Counted from the first letter of the stretch, positions 54,154 to 63,608 are shown. The stretch is 64,000 nucleotides of DNA from Alphaproteobacteria bacterium (GCA_017308235.1 JAFKFL010000028.1:31912-95911), one strand, 5' to 3'. Numbers and translations are program-made. Notes: a model not told the origin generated them from the letters alone.

Positions 54154-55026
54154 ATGTCAATACTTCGCCACATCCCTTACGCGGCACTGACGGCGGGCAG
54201 CCTGCTCTTCGGCAGCGGTGCGTATGGTCAATCGATGTATAGCATCGATCAGCGTCAGGCAGGGCAACAGGATTGGATCCGTCACGGCATTCGTGATGGG
54301 CAATTGACTCCCGGCGAGGCGGCGCGCCTCGAGCGGGGGGAGCAAGCCATTAATCGTGCCCAGGCACGCGCCGAGGCCGACGGTCACGTGTCGTCATCGG
54401 AACGGCGGCGCATCGACAACATGGCCGATCGCGAGAGCCACCAGATCTATCACGACGAGCACAACAATCGCACCGCCTCGGGCGGTCGCGACGGGTGGGG
54501 TCGTGACCATGATGGCTGGCGTGGACGTGACGGTGGGGATCATCGTGACGCCGACCGCCGCGACTGGGGCCGCGACCATAACTGGAACGGCAACCACAAT
54601 GGCTGGGACCGTAGCAACGCCAGCAATCGCGACTGGGGCCGCGACCATAACTGGAACGGCAATCACGACGGCTGGAACCAGGCCAACGGCCAACACGGCT
54701 GGAATGGTGGCGCGCCAGGCCAGCCTGGCACGCAGCATTCCTGGAACGGGACGCCAGGGCAGGGTGGCTGGCAGCATGGCGGCACGCCGACTGGCTCGAC
54801 TACCCCCGCCACAGGATCGGCGAACAACAACTCGCACGGTTGGGGTGGCAGCTGGGGCGGTCATCAGCAAGGGACCCAGCAACAGGGCCCGCGGATGATG
54901 CCTGCGTCCGCGCCGGCATCCCAGAGCTGGACCCAGACGCGTACGACGACGCAGAGCTACCAGGCCCGTAACACGGGCGGCTCCGGCGGCAACTACAACG
55001 GCGGCCGCAGTTTTGGCCATCGGTGA
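54154..55026 (+). CDS. secreted His/Asn/Gly/Trp-rich repeat protein of unknown function
   Basis: This 290-residue protein has a signal peptide (MSILRHIP to about GAYGQ), a helical N-domain with LTPGEAARLERGEQAINRAQ and ADGHVSSSERRRI, then a low-complexity C-terminal half rich in G, H, N, W, Q and D. Two copies of a 23-residue unit (RDWGRDHNWNGNHNGW...) repeat there. The N-domain has Asp/Gly loops reminiscent of EF-hands; metal binding is possible but unproven. AGAGGA precedes the ATG. Short proteins of this layout are common in alphaproteobacteria, but I know no function. Confidence 0.8.
   Translation: MSILRHIPYAALTAGSLLFGSGAYGQSMYSIDQRQAGQQDWIRHGIRDGQLTPGEAARLERGEQAINRAQARAEADGHVSSSERRRIDNMADRESHQIYHDEHNNRTASGGRDGWGRDHDGWRGRDGGDHRDADRRDWGRDHNWNGNHNGWDRSNASNRDWGRDHNWNGNHDGWNQANGQHGWNGGAPGQPGTQHSWNGTPGQGGWQHGGTPTGSTTPATGSANNNSHGWGGSWGGHQQGTQQQGPRMMPASAPASQSWTQTRTTTQSYQARNTGGSGGNYNGGRSFGHR
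54559..54696 (+). repeat. 69-bp direct repeat within the secreted repeat-protein gene
   Basis: Two tandem copies start at 54559 and 54628. Their first 35 bases are identical (beginning CGCGACTGGGGCCGCGACC), and each unit codes for 23 residues. The repeat stays in frame, so it expands or contracts the protein without breaking it. Confidence 0.85.
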
Positions 55027-55089
55027 CGTGAAGATGTGACGTTCGGGCCGGCGGCGTCGCGCACCGCCGCCGTCGGCTCCGAACTACGG

Positions 55090-56649
55090 TCAGTTGATTT
55101 GCCGTTCCTTGTCTGCCCAGTAGGTCTTGCGCAGTTCGCGCTTGAGGATCTTGCCGGTTGGATTGCGCGGCAGGGCATCGATGAAGTCGATCGACTTCGG
55201 CAGCTTGTAGCCCGCGATCTTCGAGCGGGTCCATTCGATGAGTTCGCCCGGCGTCACCGAGGCGTCGGTCTTCTTCACCACGACAGCCTTCACCGCTTCT
55301 CCCCAACGCTCGTCGGGCACGCCGATGACCGCGACGTCGGCCACAGCCGGATGGCCGAACAATGCGCTCTCGACTTCGGCCGGATAGATATTCTCGCCGC
55401 CGGAGACGATCATGTCCTTCACGCGGTCATAGATGTAGAGGTACCCCTTCTCGTCGAGATAGCCCGCGTCGCCGCTCAGGAACCAGCCTCCCTTGAAGGC
55501 GCGCGCCGTCGCTTCCGGTAGCTTCCAGTAGCCGCCCATCACCTGCGGCGAACGGATCGCGATCTCGCCGACTTCGCCCGCCGGCATCTCGTGTCCATTC
55601 TCGTCGACAATCCGCAGCTCCACCTCCTTCTGGGCATGACCGCAGGACAGGAGCTTCTTCGCGTCGGAGGGATCGTGGTCCTTGGACGGCAGGAGAGTTA
55701 CCGCGCCAGTCGTCTCGGTGAGGCCATAGACCTGCTGGAAGCCGCAGCCGAAGATCGCCATCGCCTGCTTCAGGAGCTCGGCCGGGATCGGCGCAGCGCC
55801 GTAGACGATCAGCTTCAGGCTCGAGAGATTGGTTTCCCGGATCTGTGGCGCCTGGATCAGGAACAAGATCATGGCGGGCACCAGGAGAATCACCTCGATA
55901 TGCTCTTGCTGGATGATCTCCAGGATCTGCGCGGGCACGAATTCGCGCACCACATGGTTCACCGCGCCGGCGTAGAGTCCGACCATGCCCCAACCGGCGC
56001 CGCCGATGTGGAACATCGGCAAGCAAACGATGGTGTTCGTGCCCGGAGACATCTGCCAGCTCGTCGACCAGACGCGGAACATGTAGGCAAAGTTGGCATT
56101 GGTGAGTTCCGCGCCCTTGGGCAGTCCCGTGGTGCCGCTGGTATAGAACTGGACCGCAGTGTCGGACGGCTTGGTCGGCAGGTGCGGATCGAGGTCGGGA
56201 TGGCGGTCGCGCCATGGTGTGAAGAGTTCCCAGCCGGGATGATCGCCGGAAAGCGCGACGATCTTGCGAACGGTGCGCAGTTGATCCCGGATCGCATCGA
56301 TGACCGGAAAGAATTCCTCGCCGACGAACAGGATCTCGGCTTCGGCGTCGTTCACGATATGCAGCACTTCCGGCGGTGCGAGTCGCCAATTGACCGACAC
56401 CATGACCGCATTGGCCTTAGCGATGCCGAACAGGAGCTCGAAGTAGAGATCACTGCTCTTGTCGAGGTGGGCGATGCGGCTGCCCGGCTTGGCCCCTTCG
56501 GCGATCAGTCCCTGGGCAACGTGGTTGGCCGCGCGGTTGAGTTGGCTGTAGGTGGTCCGCCGGCGTTGGTGAACCAAGGCGACGGCATTACCCCGCTGGG
56601 CGGCGTGCGTGCGAACAATGTCGCCCAGTCCAAGCATCTCCATGCCCAT
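55090..56649 (-). CDS. AMP-dependent acyl-CoA synthetase (FadD-like)
   Basis: This 519-residue adenylate-forming ligase has FYTSGTTGLPKGAEL, YGLTETTGA, WFLSGDAGYLDEKGYLYIYDR and the C-terminal lysine motif NPTGKILKRELR. It should activate a fatty or aromatic acid to acyl-CoA. GGGAG lies eight bases before the ATG at 56649. It is the third acyl-CoA ligase in the window; the three are divergent in sequence and not recent copies. Confidence 0.9.
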   Translation of the reverse strand: MGMEMLGLGDIVRTHAAQRGNAVALVHQRRRTTYSQLNRAANHVAQGLIAEGAKPGSRIAHLDKSSDLYFELLFGIAKANAVMVSVNWRLAPPEVLHIVNDAEAEILFVGEEFFPVIDAIRDQLRTVRKIVALSGDHPGWELFTPWRDRHPDLDPHLPTKPSDTAVQFYTSGTTGLPKGAELTNANFAYMFRVWSTSWQMSPGTNTIVCLPMFHIGGAGWGMVGLYAGAVNHVVREFVPAQILEIIQQEHIEVILLVPAMILFLIQAPQIRETNLSSLKLIVYGAAPIPAELLKQAMAIFGCGFQQVYGLTETTGAVTLLPSKDHDPSDAKKLLSCGHAQKEVELRIVDENGHEMPAGEVGEIAIRSPQVMGGYWKLPEATARAFKGGWFLSGDAGYLDEKGYLYIYDRVKDMIVSGGENIYPAEVESALFGHPAVADVAVIGVPDERWGEAVKAVVVKKTDASVTPGELIEWTRSKIAGYKLPKSIDFIDALPRNPTGKILKRELRKTYWADKERQIN

Positions 56650-56758
56650 CCGCGCTACTCCCTTTTACTTCTTTGCGATCTCGGGAATGCGACGAATTTC
56701 AAGTGATTTCAAGAGTTTGATCGCCTAGTCTGCAATGGAAAGCGGACCAGGGAGGGTC

Positions 56759-57730
56759 ATGGGCAAGCGGATATTGGTGACCGGCGGGGCAGGGTTTCTC
56801 GGGTCGCATCTGTGCGAACGACTGCTTCGGGCTGGCAACGACATATTGTGCGTCGACAACTATTTCACGGGCAGCAAGGACAATGTCGCGGCCTGCCTGG
56901 ACCATCCTCATTTCGAGTTGATGCGGCACGACGTGACGTTTCCGCTCTATGTCGAGGTCGACGAGATCTACAATCTCGCCTGTCCGGCCTCGCCGATCCA
57001 CTACCAGCACGACCCGGTGCAGACGACCAAGACCAGCGTGCACGGCGCCATCAATATGCTGGGTCTGGCCAAGAGGGTGCGCGCCAAGATCTTCCAGGCC
57101 TCGACCAGCGAGGTCTACGGCGACCCCAACGTGCACCCGCAGGTCGAGGGCTATCGCGGCAACGTCAATCCGCTGGGGCCGCGCGCCTGCTACGACGAGG
57201 GCAAGCGCTGCGCGGAGACCCTGTTCTTCGACTACTGGCGCCAGCACAAGCTGCGCATCAAGGTGGCGCGCATCTTCAACACCTATGGCCCGCGCATGCA
57301 CCCCAACGACGGGCGCGTGGTGTCGAACTTCATCGTCCAGGCCCTGAAGGGCGAGGACATCACGATCTACGGCGATGGCATGCAGACGCGTGCCTTCTGC
57401 TACGTCGACGACCTGATCGAGGGCTGGATACGGCTGATGGACCACACGCCGGACGACTTCACTGGTCCGGTCAATCTCGGCAATCCGGTCGAGCTGCCGG
57501 TGAAGCATCTCGCCGAGAAGATCCTCGAGCTGGTGAACGGCAAGTCGAAGCTGGTGTTCCAGCCGCTGCCGGTCGACGACCCGATGCAGCGCTGCCCGGA
57601 CATCACGCTCGCGCGTAAGGTCCTGGAGTGGGAGCCGAAGGTGGTACTGGACGAAGGCCTCAAGAAGACCATCGCCTATTTCGATGGTCTCCTGAAGAGC
57701 AACAAGGCGGTGCGCCGGGTCGGGCGCTGA
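56759..57730 (+). CDS. UDP-glucuronate decarboxylase (UXS-type SDR)
   Basis: This 323-residue extended SDR makes UDP-xylose from UDP-glucuronate. It has the NAD motif GGAGFLGSHLCERL, ASPIHYQHDPVQTTKTSVHG, STSEVYGDPNVHPQ and YDEGKR (YxxxK), which are typical of UXS. The ATG at 56759 has GGGAGG upstream. It begins the sugar-nucleotide cluster and converges on the GDP-mannose-3,5-epimerase-like gene across a hairpin. Confidence 0.9.
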   Translation: MGKRILVTGGAGFLGSHLCERLLRAGNDILCVDNYFTGSKDNVAACLDHPHFELMRHDVTFPLYVEVDEIYNLACPASPIHYQHDPVQTTKTSVHGAINMLGLAKRVRAKIFQASTSEVYGDPNVHPQVEGYRGNVNPLGPRACYDEGKRCAETLFFDYWRQHKLRIKVARIFNTYGPRMHPNDGRVVSNFIVQALKGEDITIYGDGMQTRAFCYVDDLIEGWIRLMDHTPDDFTGPVNLGNPVELPVKHLAEKILELVNGKSKLVFQPLPVDDPMQRCPDITLARKVLEWEPKVVLDEGLKKTIAYFDGLLKSNKAVRRVGR

Positions 57731-57754
57731 GGCGCAGGCCCAAGGCCCTGCGCC
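57731..57754. terminator. hairpin between convergent nucleotide-sugar genes
   Basis: An 8-bp stem (GGCGCAGG 57731-57738, CCTGCGCC 57747-57754) with an 8-base loop directly follows the UXS stop. It is followed by GTTTGCC on the plus strand. The T-run is short, so rho-independent function is only likely. Confidence 0.5.
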
Positions 57755-57764
57755 GTTTGCCGGA

Positions 57765-58787
57765 CTACTGCGCTGCGACGGCGCGAGGCGCGGCGTTGAC
57801 GATCGAGGCCTTGCCTGAGGTCATCTCGTCGTAGATCCACCGGTAGGTCTTCTCCATGCCGTCTTCGAGGCGGACGGAGGGAGCCCAGTTCATCACTTTT
57901 TTGATCAGCGTGTTGTCGCTGTTGCGGCCACGCACGCCCTTGGGGGCGCCAAGATTGTAGCTGCGCTTCAGCTTCACGCCGGCAATCTTCTCGACGATGT
58001 CGACCAGGCGGTTGATGCTGACCAGCTCGTCGCTGCCGATGTTCAGCGGCTCGATGATGTTGCTGTTGAGGAGCTTGATCGTGCCCTCGGTGCAGTCGTC
58101 GATGTACATGAACGAACGGGTCTGCTGGCCGTCGCCCCAGATCTCGATCTCGAGCTTGCCCGAAAGCTTGGCCTCGATGACCTTGCGGCACATCGCGGCC
58201 GGAGCCTTCTCACGGCCGCCGTCATAGGTGCCGTTCGGGCCATAGACGTTGTGATAGCGCGCAACGCGGGTGGCGATGCCGTAGTCCTCGCGGAAATGGC
58301 GCGCCATGCGCTCGCTGAAAAGCTTTTCCCAGCCGTAGCCGTCTTCCGGCAGCGCGGGATAGGCGTCCTCTTCCTTGAGCGCGGTGACGTTGGGGTCGGT
58401 CTGCTTGTCGCCGTTATAGACGCAGGCAGAGGAGGAGTAGAAGAACTGCTGGGTGCCGGCTTCCTTGGCCGCCATCAGCATGTGCGTGTTGATTAGCACC
58501 GAGAGCATGCACTCGGCCTTGTGGGTCTCGATGAAGCCCATGCCGCCCATATCGGCAGCGAGGTTGTAGATGATTCGTGCACCCTTGGCCGCGGCGCGGC
58601 AGGGCTCGAGCAGGGAGAGGTCACCGACCTGATTCTCGACGCCCGGGACCTTCTGGTACCATTCGACCAGCGGCTTCACATCGACCGCGCGAATCTTGGA
58701 ATGGCCGCGCTTCTGCAGCTCGCGGACCAGGTGACCGCCGATAAATCCACCCGCACCGGTAACGACAACAAGATCATCCTTAGACAT
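57765..58787 (-). CDS. GDP-mannose 3,5-epimerase-like NAD-dependent epimerase
   Basis: This 340-residue extended SDR has VTGAGGFIGGHLV, AADMGGMGFIETHKAECM, YSSSACVYN, DGYGWEK (YxxxK) and GREKAPAAMCRK, then GVRGRNSDNTLI. These blocks match the plant GDP-mannose 3,5-epimerase, which makes GDP-L-galactose; bacterial homologues are known but the product here is inferred. A second AT-rich 234-base gap upstream (58788-59021) should hold its promoter and that of the divergent glycosyltransferase; I see no clear operator in it. Confidence 0.85.
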   Translation of the reverse strand: MSKDDLVVVTGAGGFIGGHLVRELQKRGHSKIRAVDVKPLVEWYQKVPGVENQVGDLSLLEPCRAAAKGARIIYNLAADMGGMGFIETHKAECMLSVLINTHMLMAAKEAGTQQFFYSSSACVYNGDKQTDPNVTALKEEDAYPALPEDGYGWEKLFSERMARHFREDYGIATRVARYHNVYGPNGTYDGGREKAPAAMCRKVIEAKLSGKLEIEIWGDGQQTRSFMYIDDCTEGTIKLLNSNIIEPLNIGSDELVSINRLVDIVEKIAGVKLKRSYNLGAPKGVRGRNSDNTLIKKVMNWAPSVRLEDGMEKTYRWIYDEMTSGKASIVNAAPRAVAAQ

Positions 58788-59021
58788 GAACAGGCCTTTC
58801 GAAATCAACACGAGGGGACGTCTACCAGACTTACCAACGCCTTGGCGCCACGCCAGCGCTCGCTCTTGGACCAACTATTGATACTGTTCGTTTGCGCGTC
58901 CGACGCTTAACCGTCAAGCCTCGCTCCGAAAGGTCACGGGTAAGTTGCAAGTAGGATGAAAAGAAGTGGTCTGTGACAAATATTTACCATATACCAACGA
59001 ATTAGCCGTTGATCCTGTGTC

Positions 59022-59801
59022 GTGCTGGCCGACATCACCCCCGTTATCCTGACCTTCAATGAGGCGGCGAACATTGGCCGGTCGCTGGAGCGTCTGGCTT
59101 GGGCGCGCGAGATTGTCATGGTCGATAGCGGCTCGACCGATGAGACCTTGGCGATAGCGTCACGCTTCCCAAATGTCCGGACCGTTCAGCGACCTTTTGA
59201 CAGTCACGCCGAACAATGGCGCTTCGCCACCACCGAGACAGGGATCGCCGGCGACTGGATCCTGCGGCTCGACGCCGACTACATGATGGAGCCGGACCTG
59301 CTCGCCGAGATCGAGGTGTTGCGGCCGGACGCTGGCATCGCGGCCTATCGCATCGCCTTCACCTATTGCATCGACGGCCATCCCTTGCGGGCGTCGCTCT
59401 ATCCCGCCTTGCCGGTCCTCTTTCGCCGTGGTCGCGGCCGCTTCGAACAGGACGGCCATACCGAGAAGCTCGCCATCGACGGGACCGTCGTCCCCCTAAA
59501 GGGCCGCCTGTTGCACGACGACCGCAAGCGGCTCGATCGGTGGATCCAGAACCAGATGCGCTATCAGGCCTATGAGGCCGAGAAGCTCACCAGTCGGCCC
59601 TGGGCTGCGCTCAGCTGGCCCGATCGCATCAGGCGCACGCGGGTGTTGGGACCCATCGCCGTCGCGCTTCATTGCCTGATCGCCAAAGGCCTCGTGTTCG
59701 ACGGCAAGGCCGGCCTTCTTTACACCGCGCAACGCGTCACGGCCGATCTGATCCTGTCGATGCACCTGTTGCACCGCGACCTCGGCAAGCTCGGCAAATG
59801 A
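59022..59801 (+). CDS. glycosyltransferase family 2
   Basis: This 259-residue protein has a GT-A domain: PVILTFNEAANIGRSLERL, VDSGSTDETL and the metal-binding LRLDADYMM. It resembles WaaE/LPS-type GT2 enzymes that add a sugar to lipid A core or a glycan. The start is GTG at 59022, with no strong ribosome site. Its stop overlaps the carbamoyltransferase ATG by four bases (ATGA). Confidence 0.88.
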   Translation: MLADITPVILTFNEAANIGRSLERLAWAREIVMVDSGSTDETLAIASRFPNVRTVQRPFDSHAEQWRFATTETGIAGDWILRLDADYMMEPDLLAEIEVLRPDAGIAAYRIAFTYCIDGHPLRASLYPALPVLFRRGRGRFEQDGHTEKLAIDGTVVPLKGRLLHDDRKRLDRWIQNQMRYQAYEAEKLTSRPWAALSWPDRIRRTRVLGPIAVALHCLIAKGLVFDGKAGLLYTAQRVTADLILSMHLLHRDLGKLGK

Positions 59802-61552
59802 CCTACGTCCTGGGGCTGAATGCCTATCATGCCGACGCGGCGGCCTGCCTGGTCAAGGATGGCGAGCTCGTGGCGGCGGTCGAGGAGGAGCGGTTCCGAC
59901 GCATCAAGCATTGGGGCGGATTCCCGAGCGAATCGATCCGCTACTGCCTGGCCGAGGCCGGCATCACGCTCGCCGACGTCGACCACGTTGCCGTCAACAC
60001 CGACAACCGTGCGCAGCGCTGGCGCAAGCTCGGCTATGTCCTGACGTCGGGCGTCAGCGTCGGCTATGTCGCAAAGCGTTTGCGCGCACGGGCGGAACGC
60101 ACCGACATCAAGAGCAGGCTCAGGGAGCATCTGCCCGGGCAGGAGTTTCGCGGCACCGTCCATGCCGTCGAGCACCATCTCTGCCACTTGGCCTCGGCGT
60201 TCTTCGTCTCGCCCTATGTGAAAGCTGCCGCCGTCTCGGTCGATGGCTTCGGTGATTTCTCCTCGGTCGCCTGGGGACTGGGCGAGGGGACAAAGCTTGC
60301 GGTCGAGGGCGGCGTCTACTTCCCCCATTCGCTGGGCGTGTTCTACGAGGCGATGACCCAGTTCATCGGCTTTCCGCATTACGGTGACGAATACAAGGTG
60401 ATGGGGCTCGCACCCTACGGCGAGCCCCATTTCGTCGATCAGATGAAAAGTTTTGTCCGATTGAAGGATGATGGCCGCTTCGAACTCGACCTCCGCTATT
60501 TTCGCCACGCCTCGGGTGAAGGCGCGAACTACGAGGTCAAGGATGGCATTCCTTCGGGCGGCCGGCTCTGGAGCGAGGCGCTGCCGTCGTTGTTGGGTGC
60601 CGCCCGCGATCCCGCGGCCACGCTCGAGGATCGGCATCGCGACATCGCCCGGTCGGCACAGGTGACCTACGAGGACACCTTCTTCAACCTGCTGACGGCC
60701 GTGCACCGACGTTACGGCACGGAGGCGATCGTGCTGGCGGGTGGCTGCGCCTACAACTCGGTCGCCAACGGCAAGATCTTCGAGCGCACACCGTTCAAGC
60801 AGGTCTACATCCAGTCGGCAGGCGGGGATGCCGGCGGAGCGATCGGCGCGGCCTTCGCCACATGGCACAAGGTTGGGGACAACAAGGCGCGGCGTCACTT
60901 CGTGATGGATCATGCCTACTGGGGGCCGTCCGCCTCGCCAGTGGAGGTCGCGGCGGCGATCCGCGCGCGGCAGGCCGATTTCGACGCGGCTGGTTGCACC
61001 ATCGAGCAGGTCGCCGACGAGCAAGCGCTTTGCCGGCGCACCGCTGAAGCGATCGCTGATGGCAAGGTGATTGGCTGGTTCCAGGGCCGGCTCGAATGGG
61101 GGCCGCGTGCGCTCGGCAATCGTTCGATCCTGGGCGATCCACGGCGCGCCGACATGAAGGACATCCTCAATCTCAAGATCAAGCGCCGCGAGTCGTTCCG
61201 GCCGTTTGCGCCTTCGATCCTGCGCGAAGCGGTGAAGGACTGGTTCGAAACCGACGACGACGTTCCCTTCATGATGCAGGTGTTCAAGATCCGGGCCGAG
61301 AAGCGCCAGGAGATCCCGGCGGTCACACATGTCGACGGCAGCGGCCGGTTGCAGACCGTGAGCCGCTTGGCAAATGTGCGCTATTGGAAACTGATCTCGG
61401 CATTTCGCGATCTCACCGGCGTGCCGATCGTGCTCAACACCAGTTTCAACGAGAACGAGCCGGTCGTGTGCCGGCCCGAGGAGGCGATCGACTGCTTCCT
61501 GCGCACCCGCATGGACGTGCTGGTGCTGGGCGATACCTACATCGCGCGATGA
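59798..61552 (+). CDS. carbamoyltransferase (NodU/CmcH family)
   Basis: This 584-residue protein has the Kae1-like N-domain with VLGLNAYHADAAACLV, EHHLCHLASAFF and DGFGDF. The C-terminal domain has GWFQGRLEWGPRALGNRS and LNTSFNENEPVV. It transfers a carbamoyl group from carbamoyl phosphate to a hydroxyl of a sugar or antibiotic. Coupled to a GT2, it probably decorates a surface glycan or glycolipid. Confidence 0.92.
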   Translation: MTYVLGLNAYHADAAACLVKDGELVAAVEEERFRRIKHWGGFPSESIRYCLAEAGITLADVDHVAVNTDNRAQRWRKLGYVLTSGVSVGYVAKRLRARAERTDIKSRLREHLPGQEFRGTVHAVEHHLCHLASAFFVSPYVKAAAVSVDGFGDFSSVAWGLGEGTKLAVEGGVYFPHSLGVFYEAMTQFIGFPHYGDEYKVMGLAPYGEPHFVDQMKSFVRLKDDGRFELDLRYFRHASGEGANYEVKDGIPSGGRLWSEALPSLLGAARDPAATLEDRHRDIARSAQVTYEDTFFNLLTAVHRRYGTEAIVLAGGCAYNSVANGKIFERTPFKQVYIQSAGGDAGGAIGAAFATWHKVGDNKARRHFVMDHAYWGPSASPVEVAAAIRARQADFDAAGCTIEQVADEQALCRRTAEAIADGKVIGWFQGRLEWGPRALGNRSILGDPRRADMKDILNLKIKRRESFRPFAPSILREAVKDWFETDDDVPFMMQVFKIRAEKRQEIPAVTHVDGSGRLQTVSRLANVRYWKLISAFRDLTGVPIVLNTSFNENEPVVCRPEEAIDCFLRTRMDVLVLGDTYIAR

Positions 61553-61559
61553 CCGCGCC

Positions 61560-62543
61560 TCAGCGCGGCATCGCGCGGCGCCAGCGCAGCGTGTCCTCGA
61601 TCTGGGCGACGAGGTCGCGGCTCGGCCGCCAACCCAGCTCACGGGCCGACTTGGAGATGTCACCCACCAGCTTGGGCGAATCGCCGGGCCGCCGCGGACC
61701 GACCTGATGCGGCACGGGACAGCCAGCGATGCGCGCCGTCTCGGCCACCGCCTGTCGCACGCTGTAGCCGGTACCGCTGCCAAGATTGAACGACTCGTGC
61801 ACGCCATTGCCCGAGCGGCGTTTCAGCCAGCCCAGCGCTCGCACATGGGCGTCGGCAAGGTCGGTCACATGGATGAAGTCGCGAATGCACGAGCCGTCGG
61901 ACGTCGGGTAGTCGGTGCCGAGCACGGTAAGCGAGGGGCCAAGGCCCAGGGCTGCGTCAGCCGCGAGCGGCAGCAGGTGGGTCTCCGGTGAATGCGCTTC
62001 GCCGATCTCGCCACCTGAATCAGCACCGGCAGCGTTGAAATAGCGCAACGAGGCCGAGCGCAATCCCGCACCGGCGGCCGTTTCAAGGGCGACTTCCACG
62101 CGCGCCTTCGATTCGGCATAGGGGCTGAGTGGCGCGATGCGATGGGTCTCGGTGAGCAGGTCTGCCTGCGGCAGGCCATAGACGGCGCAAGAGCTGGAAA
62201 AGACAAAGGCTTCAACACCGTGGCGCACCGCTGCATCGATCAGCGGCTGGGTCTTGGTCACGTTGTTCAGCATGTAGCGCTCGGGCTCGCGCACCGACTC
62301 GCCTACCTCGATGTAGCCGGCGAGATGAACGATGGCACGAGGCCGATGGCGGGCGAACACGTCGTCGAGCCGTTCCGAGTCACCGATGTCGCCGAGTTCG
62401 AGTGGCCCCCATTTGACGGCCCACTCATGGCCTTTCTCGAGCGTGTCGAAGCACACGGGGGTGAACCCCGCGTCGGCGAGCGCCTTGGAGACGTGGCTGC
62501 CGATGTAGCCCGCGCCACCTGCGACGAGAACGGCGCCGCTCAT
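61560..62543 (-). CDS. galE: UDP-glucose 4-epimerase GalE
   Basis: This 327-residue extended SDR interconverts UDP-glucose and UDP-galactose. It has VAGGAGYIGSHV, VHLAGYIEVGESV, SSSCAVYG and YAESK (YxxxK). It converges on the carbamoyltransferase, with seven bases between. It should supply UDP-galactose to the same glycan cluster. Confidence 0.93.
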   Translation of the reverse strand: MSGAVLVAGGAGYIGSHVSKALADAGFTPVCFDTLEKGHEWAVKWGPLELGDIGDSERLDDVFARHRPRAIVHLAGYIEVGESVREPERYMLNNVTKTQPLIDAAVRHGVEAFVFSSSCAVYGLPQADLLTETHRIAPLSPYAESKARVEVALETAAGAGLRSASLRYFNAAGADSGGEIGEAHSPETHLLPLAADAALGLGPSLTVLGTDYPTSDGSCIRDFIHVTDLADAHVRALGWLKRRSGNGVHESFNLGSGTGYSVRQAVAETARIAGCPVPHQVGPRRPGDSPKLVGDISKSARELGWRPSRDLVAQIEDTLRWRRAMPR

Positions 62544-62574
62544 ACCCTGTCTCCAAGAGACTTGTTTGCGGGAG

Positions 62575-62649
62575 TGGTGCCGGGTGAGGGATTTGAACCC
62601 CCGACCTTCGGTTTACAAAACCGCTGCACTACCGCTGTGCTAACCCGGC
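62575..62649 (-). tRNA. tRNA-Thr (anticodon TGT)
   Basis: A 75-base cloverleaf begins GCCGGGTTAGCACAGCGG and has the anticodon loop TTTGTAA (anticodon TGT, Thr). The T-arm reads GGGGGTTCAAATCCC. The 3' CCA is encoded (62575-62577). The acceptor stem pairs fully. Confidence 0.95.
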
Positions 62650-62733
62650 CTCGACCGGTCTCATACGTTTTGCCAACCATCATCCGCAAGCCATTCAGCA
62701 AAGAAAAACAAAAGAAAGAACGGCGGACTGACT

Positions 62734-63495
62734 CTAGCTCCGCCGTCGGCGCGCCCATTCATACGCTGCGATGGCCGCTGCATTCGAGACGTTCAACGCC
62801 GAAAGCGTGCCTATTGTCGGAATGATCACCAGACGATCACATTTTTCCTCGGTGAGGCGGCGAAGGCCTTCGCCTTCCGCTCCCAATACGACGCAGACCC
62901 GGCCGCCGAGATCGAGAGCCCCGAGCGGTGCGTCACCGCGCTCGTCGAGGCCGTAGATCCAGAAGCCGGCTTTCTTGAGGAGGTCCAGGGTGCGGGCGAG
63001 ATTGACCGCGCGTACCAGGGGCACCAGCTCGAGGCCGCCCGACGCCGCCTTGGCGAGCACACCTGTGTCGGCCGGTGCATGCCGCTCGGTCACGACTACA
63101 CCTGCAATACCGAAGGCTGCCGCCGAGCGCAGGATGGCCCCGACATTATGCGGATCGGTCACCTGGTCGAGGGCAAGCACCAGGGCGTCGTCGCCACAGC
63201 GGGCCAGGACATCCTCCAGCGACGGCTCTTCCAGGGGGGCGGCAAGGGCCGCCATGCCCTGATGAACAGCACCTGTCGGCAGGCGGTGGGCGAACTCCTC
63301 GCGTGAGACAATTTGCACGGATTTGCCCGCGAATTCGGCCTCATGGCGATCGGCGGCTTCACGAGTGGCCAGGATTCTTTCGATCCGGCGCTCGGGATTG
63401 GCGAGCGCGGCCAGCACCGGATGGCGGCCGTAGAGCCAGACCGGCTGATGGCCGCCGCGAGACGGCTTGGCGGTGCGATGCGGGCGCGAACGCAT
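62734..63495 (-). CDS. rlmB: 23S rRNA 2'-O-ribose methyltransferase RlmB (SpoU/TrmH family)
   Basis: This 253-residue SPOUT enzyme methylates G2251 in 23S rRNA. It shows GRHPVLAALANPERRI, the SpoU motif ALDQVTDPHNVGAILRSAAAFG, VVLGAEGEGLRRLT and the C-terminal LNVSNAAAIAAYE. The ATG at 63495 matches the family start; the frame is open 45 codons more towards the tRNA-Tyr gene, which is not likely to be coding. Confidence 0.93.
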   Translation of the reverse strand: MRSRPHRTAKPSRGGHQPVWLYGRHPVLAALANPERRIERILATREAADRHEAEFAGKSVQIVSREEFAHRLPTGAVHQGMAALAAPLEEPSLEDVLARCGDDALVLALDQVTDPHNVGAILRSAAAFGIAGVVVTERHAPADTGVLAKAASGGLELVPLVRAVNLARTLDLLKKAGFWIYGLDERGDAPLGALDLGGRVCVVLGAEGEGLRRLTEEKCDRLVIIPTIGTLSALNVSNAAAIAAYEWARRRRS

Positions 63496-63608
63496 GGCAA
63501 GGGTTGTAGAGGGATTTGGCGCTTGACGTAACTCATTGGATTTGCGAGCAACGCGCGCCCGTTTTGGCGGGCCGAACAGGCTTATCTCGCGCTGCGTGCC
63601 GCAGGTTC

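Noticed and set aside
54559..54700. Repeat array that could be taken for CRISPR
   Set aside because: Only two copies, in frame within a secreted protein, with no palindromic repeat, no regular spacers and no cas genes.
58788..59021. Promoter hexamers in the AT-rich gap between the epimerase and glycosyltransferase genes
   Set aside because: Several weak -35/-10 pairs can be drawn but none has good matches and spacing, so I do not call a promoter.
59720..61807. 695-codon open frame on the minus strand
   Set aside because: Antisense to the carbamoyltransferase, which is a clear full-length family member. Composition is that of a GC shadow.
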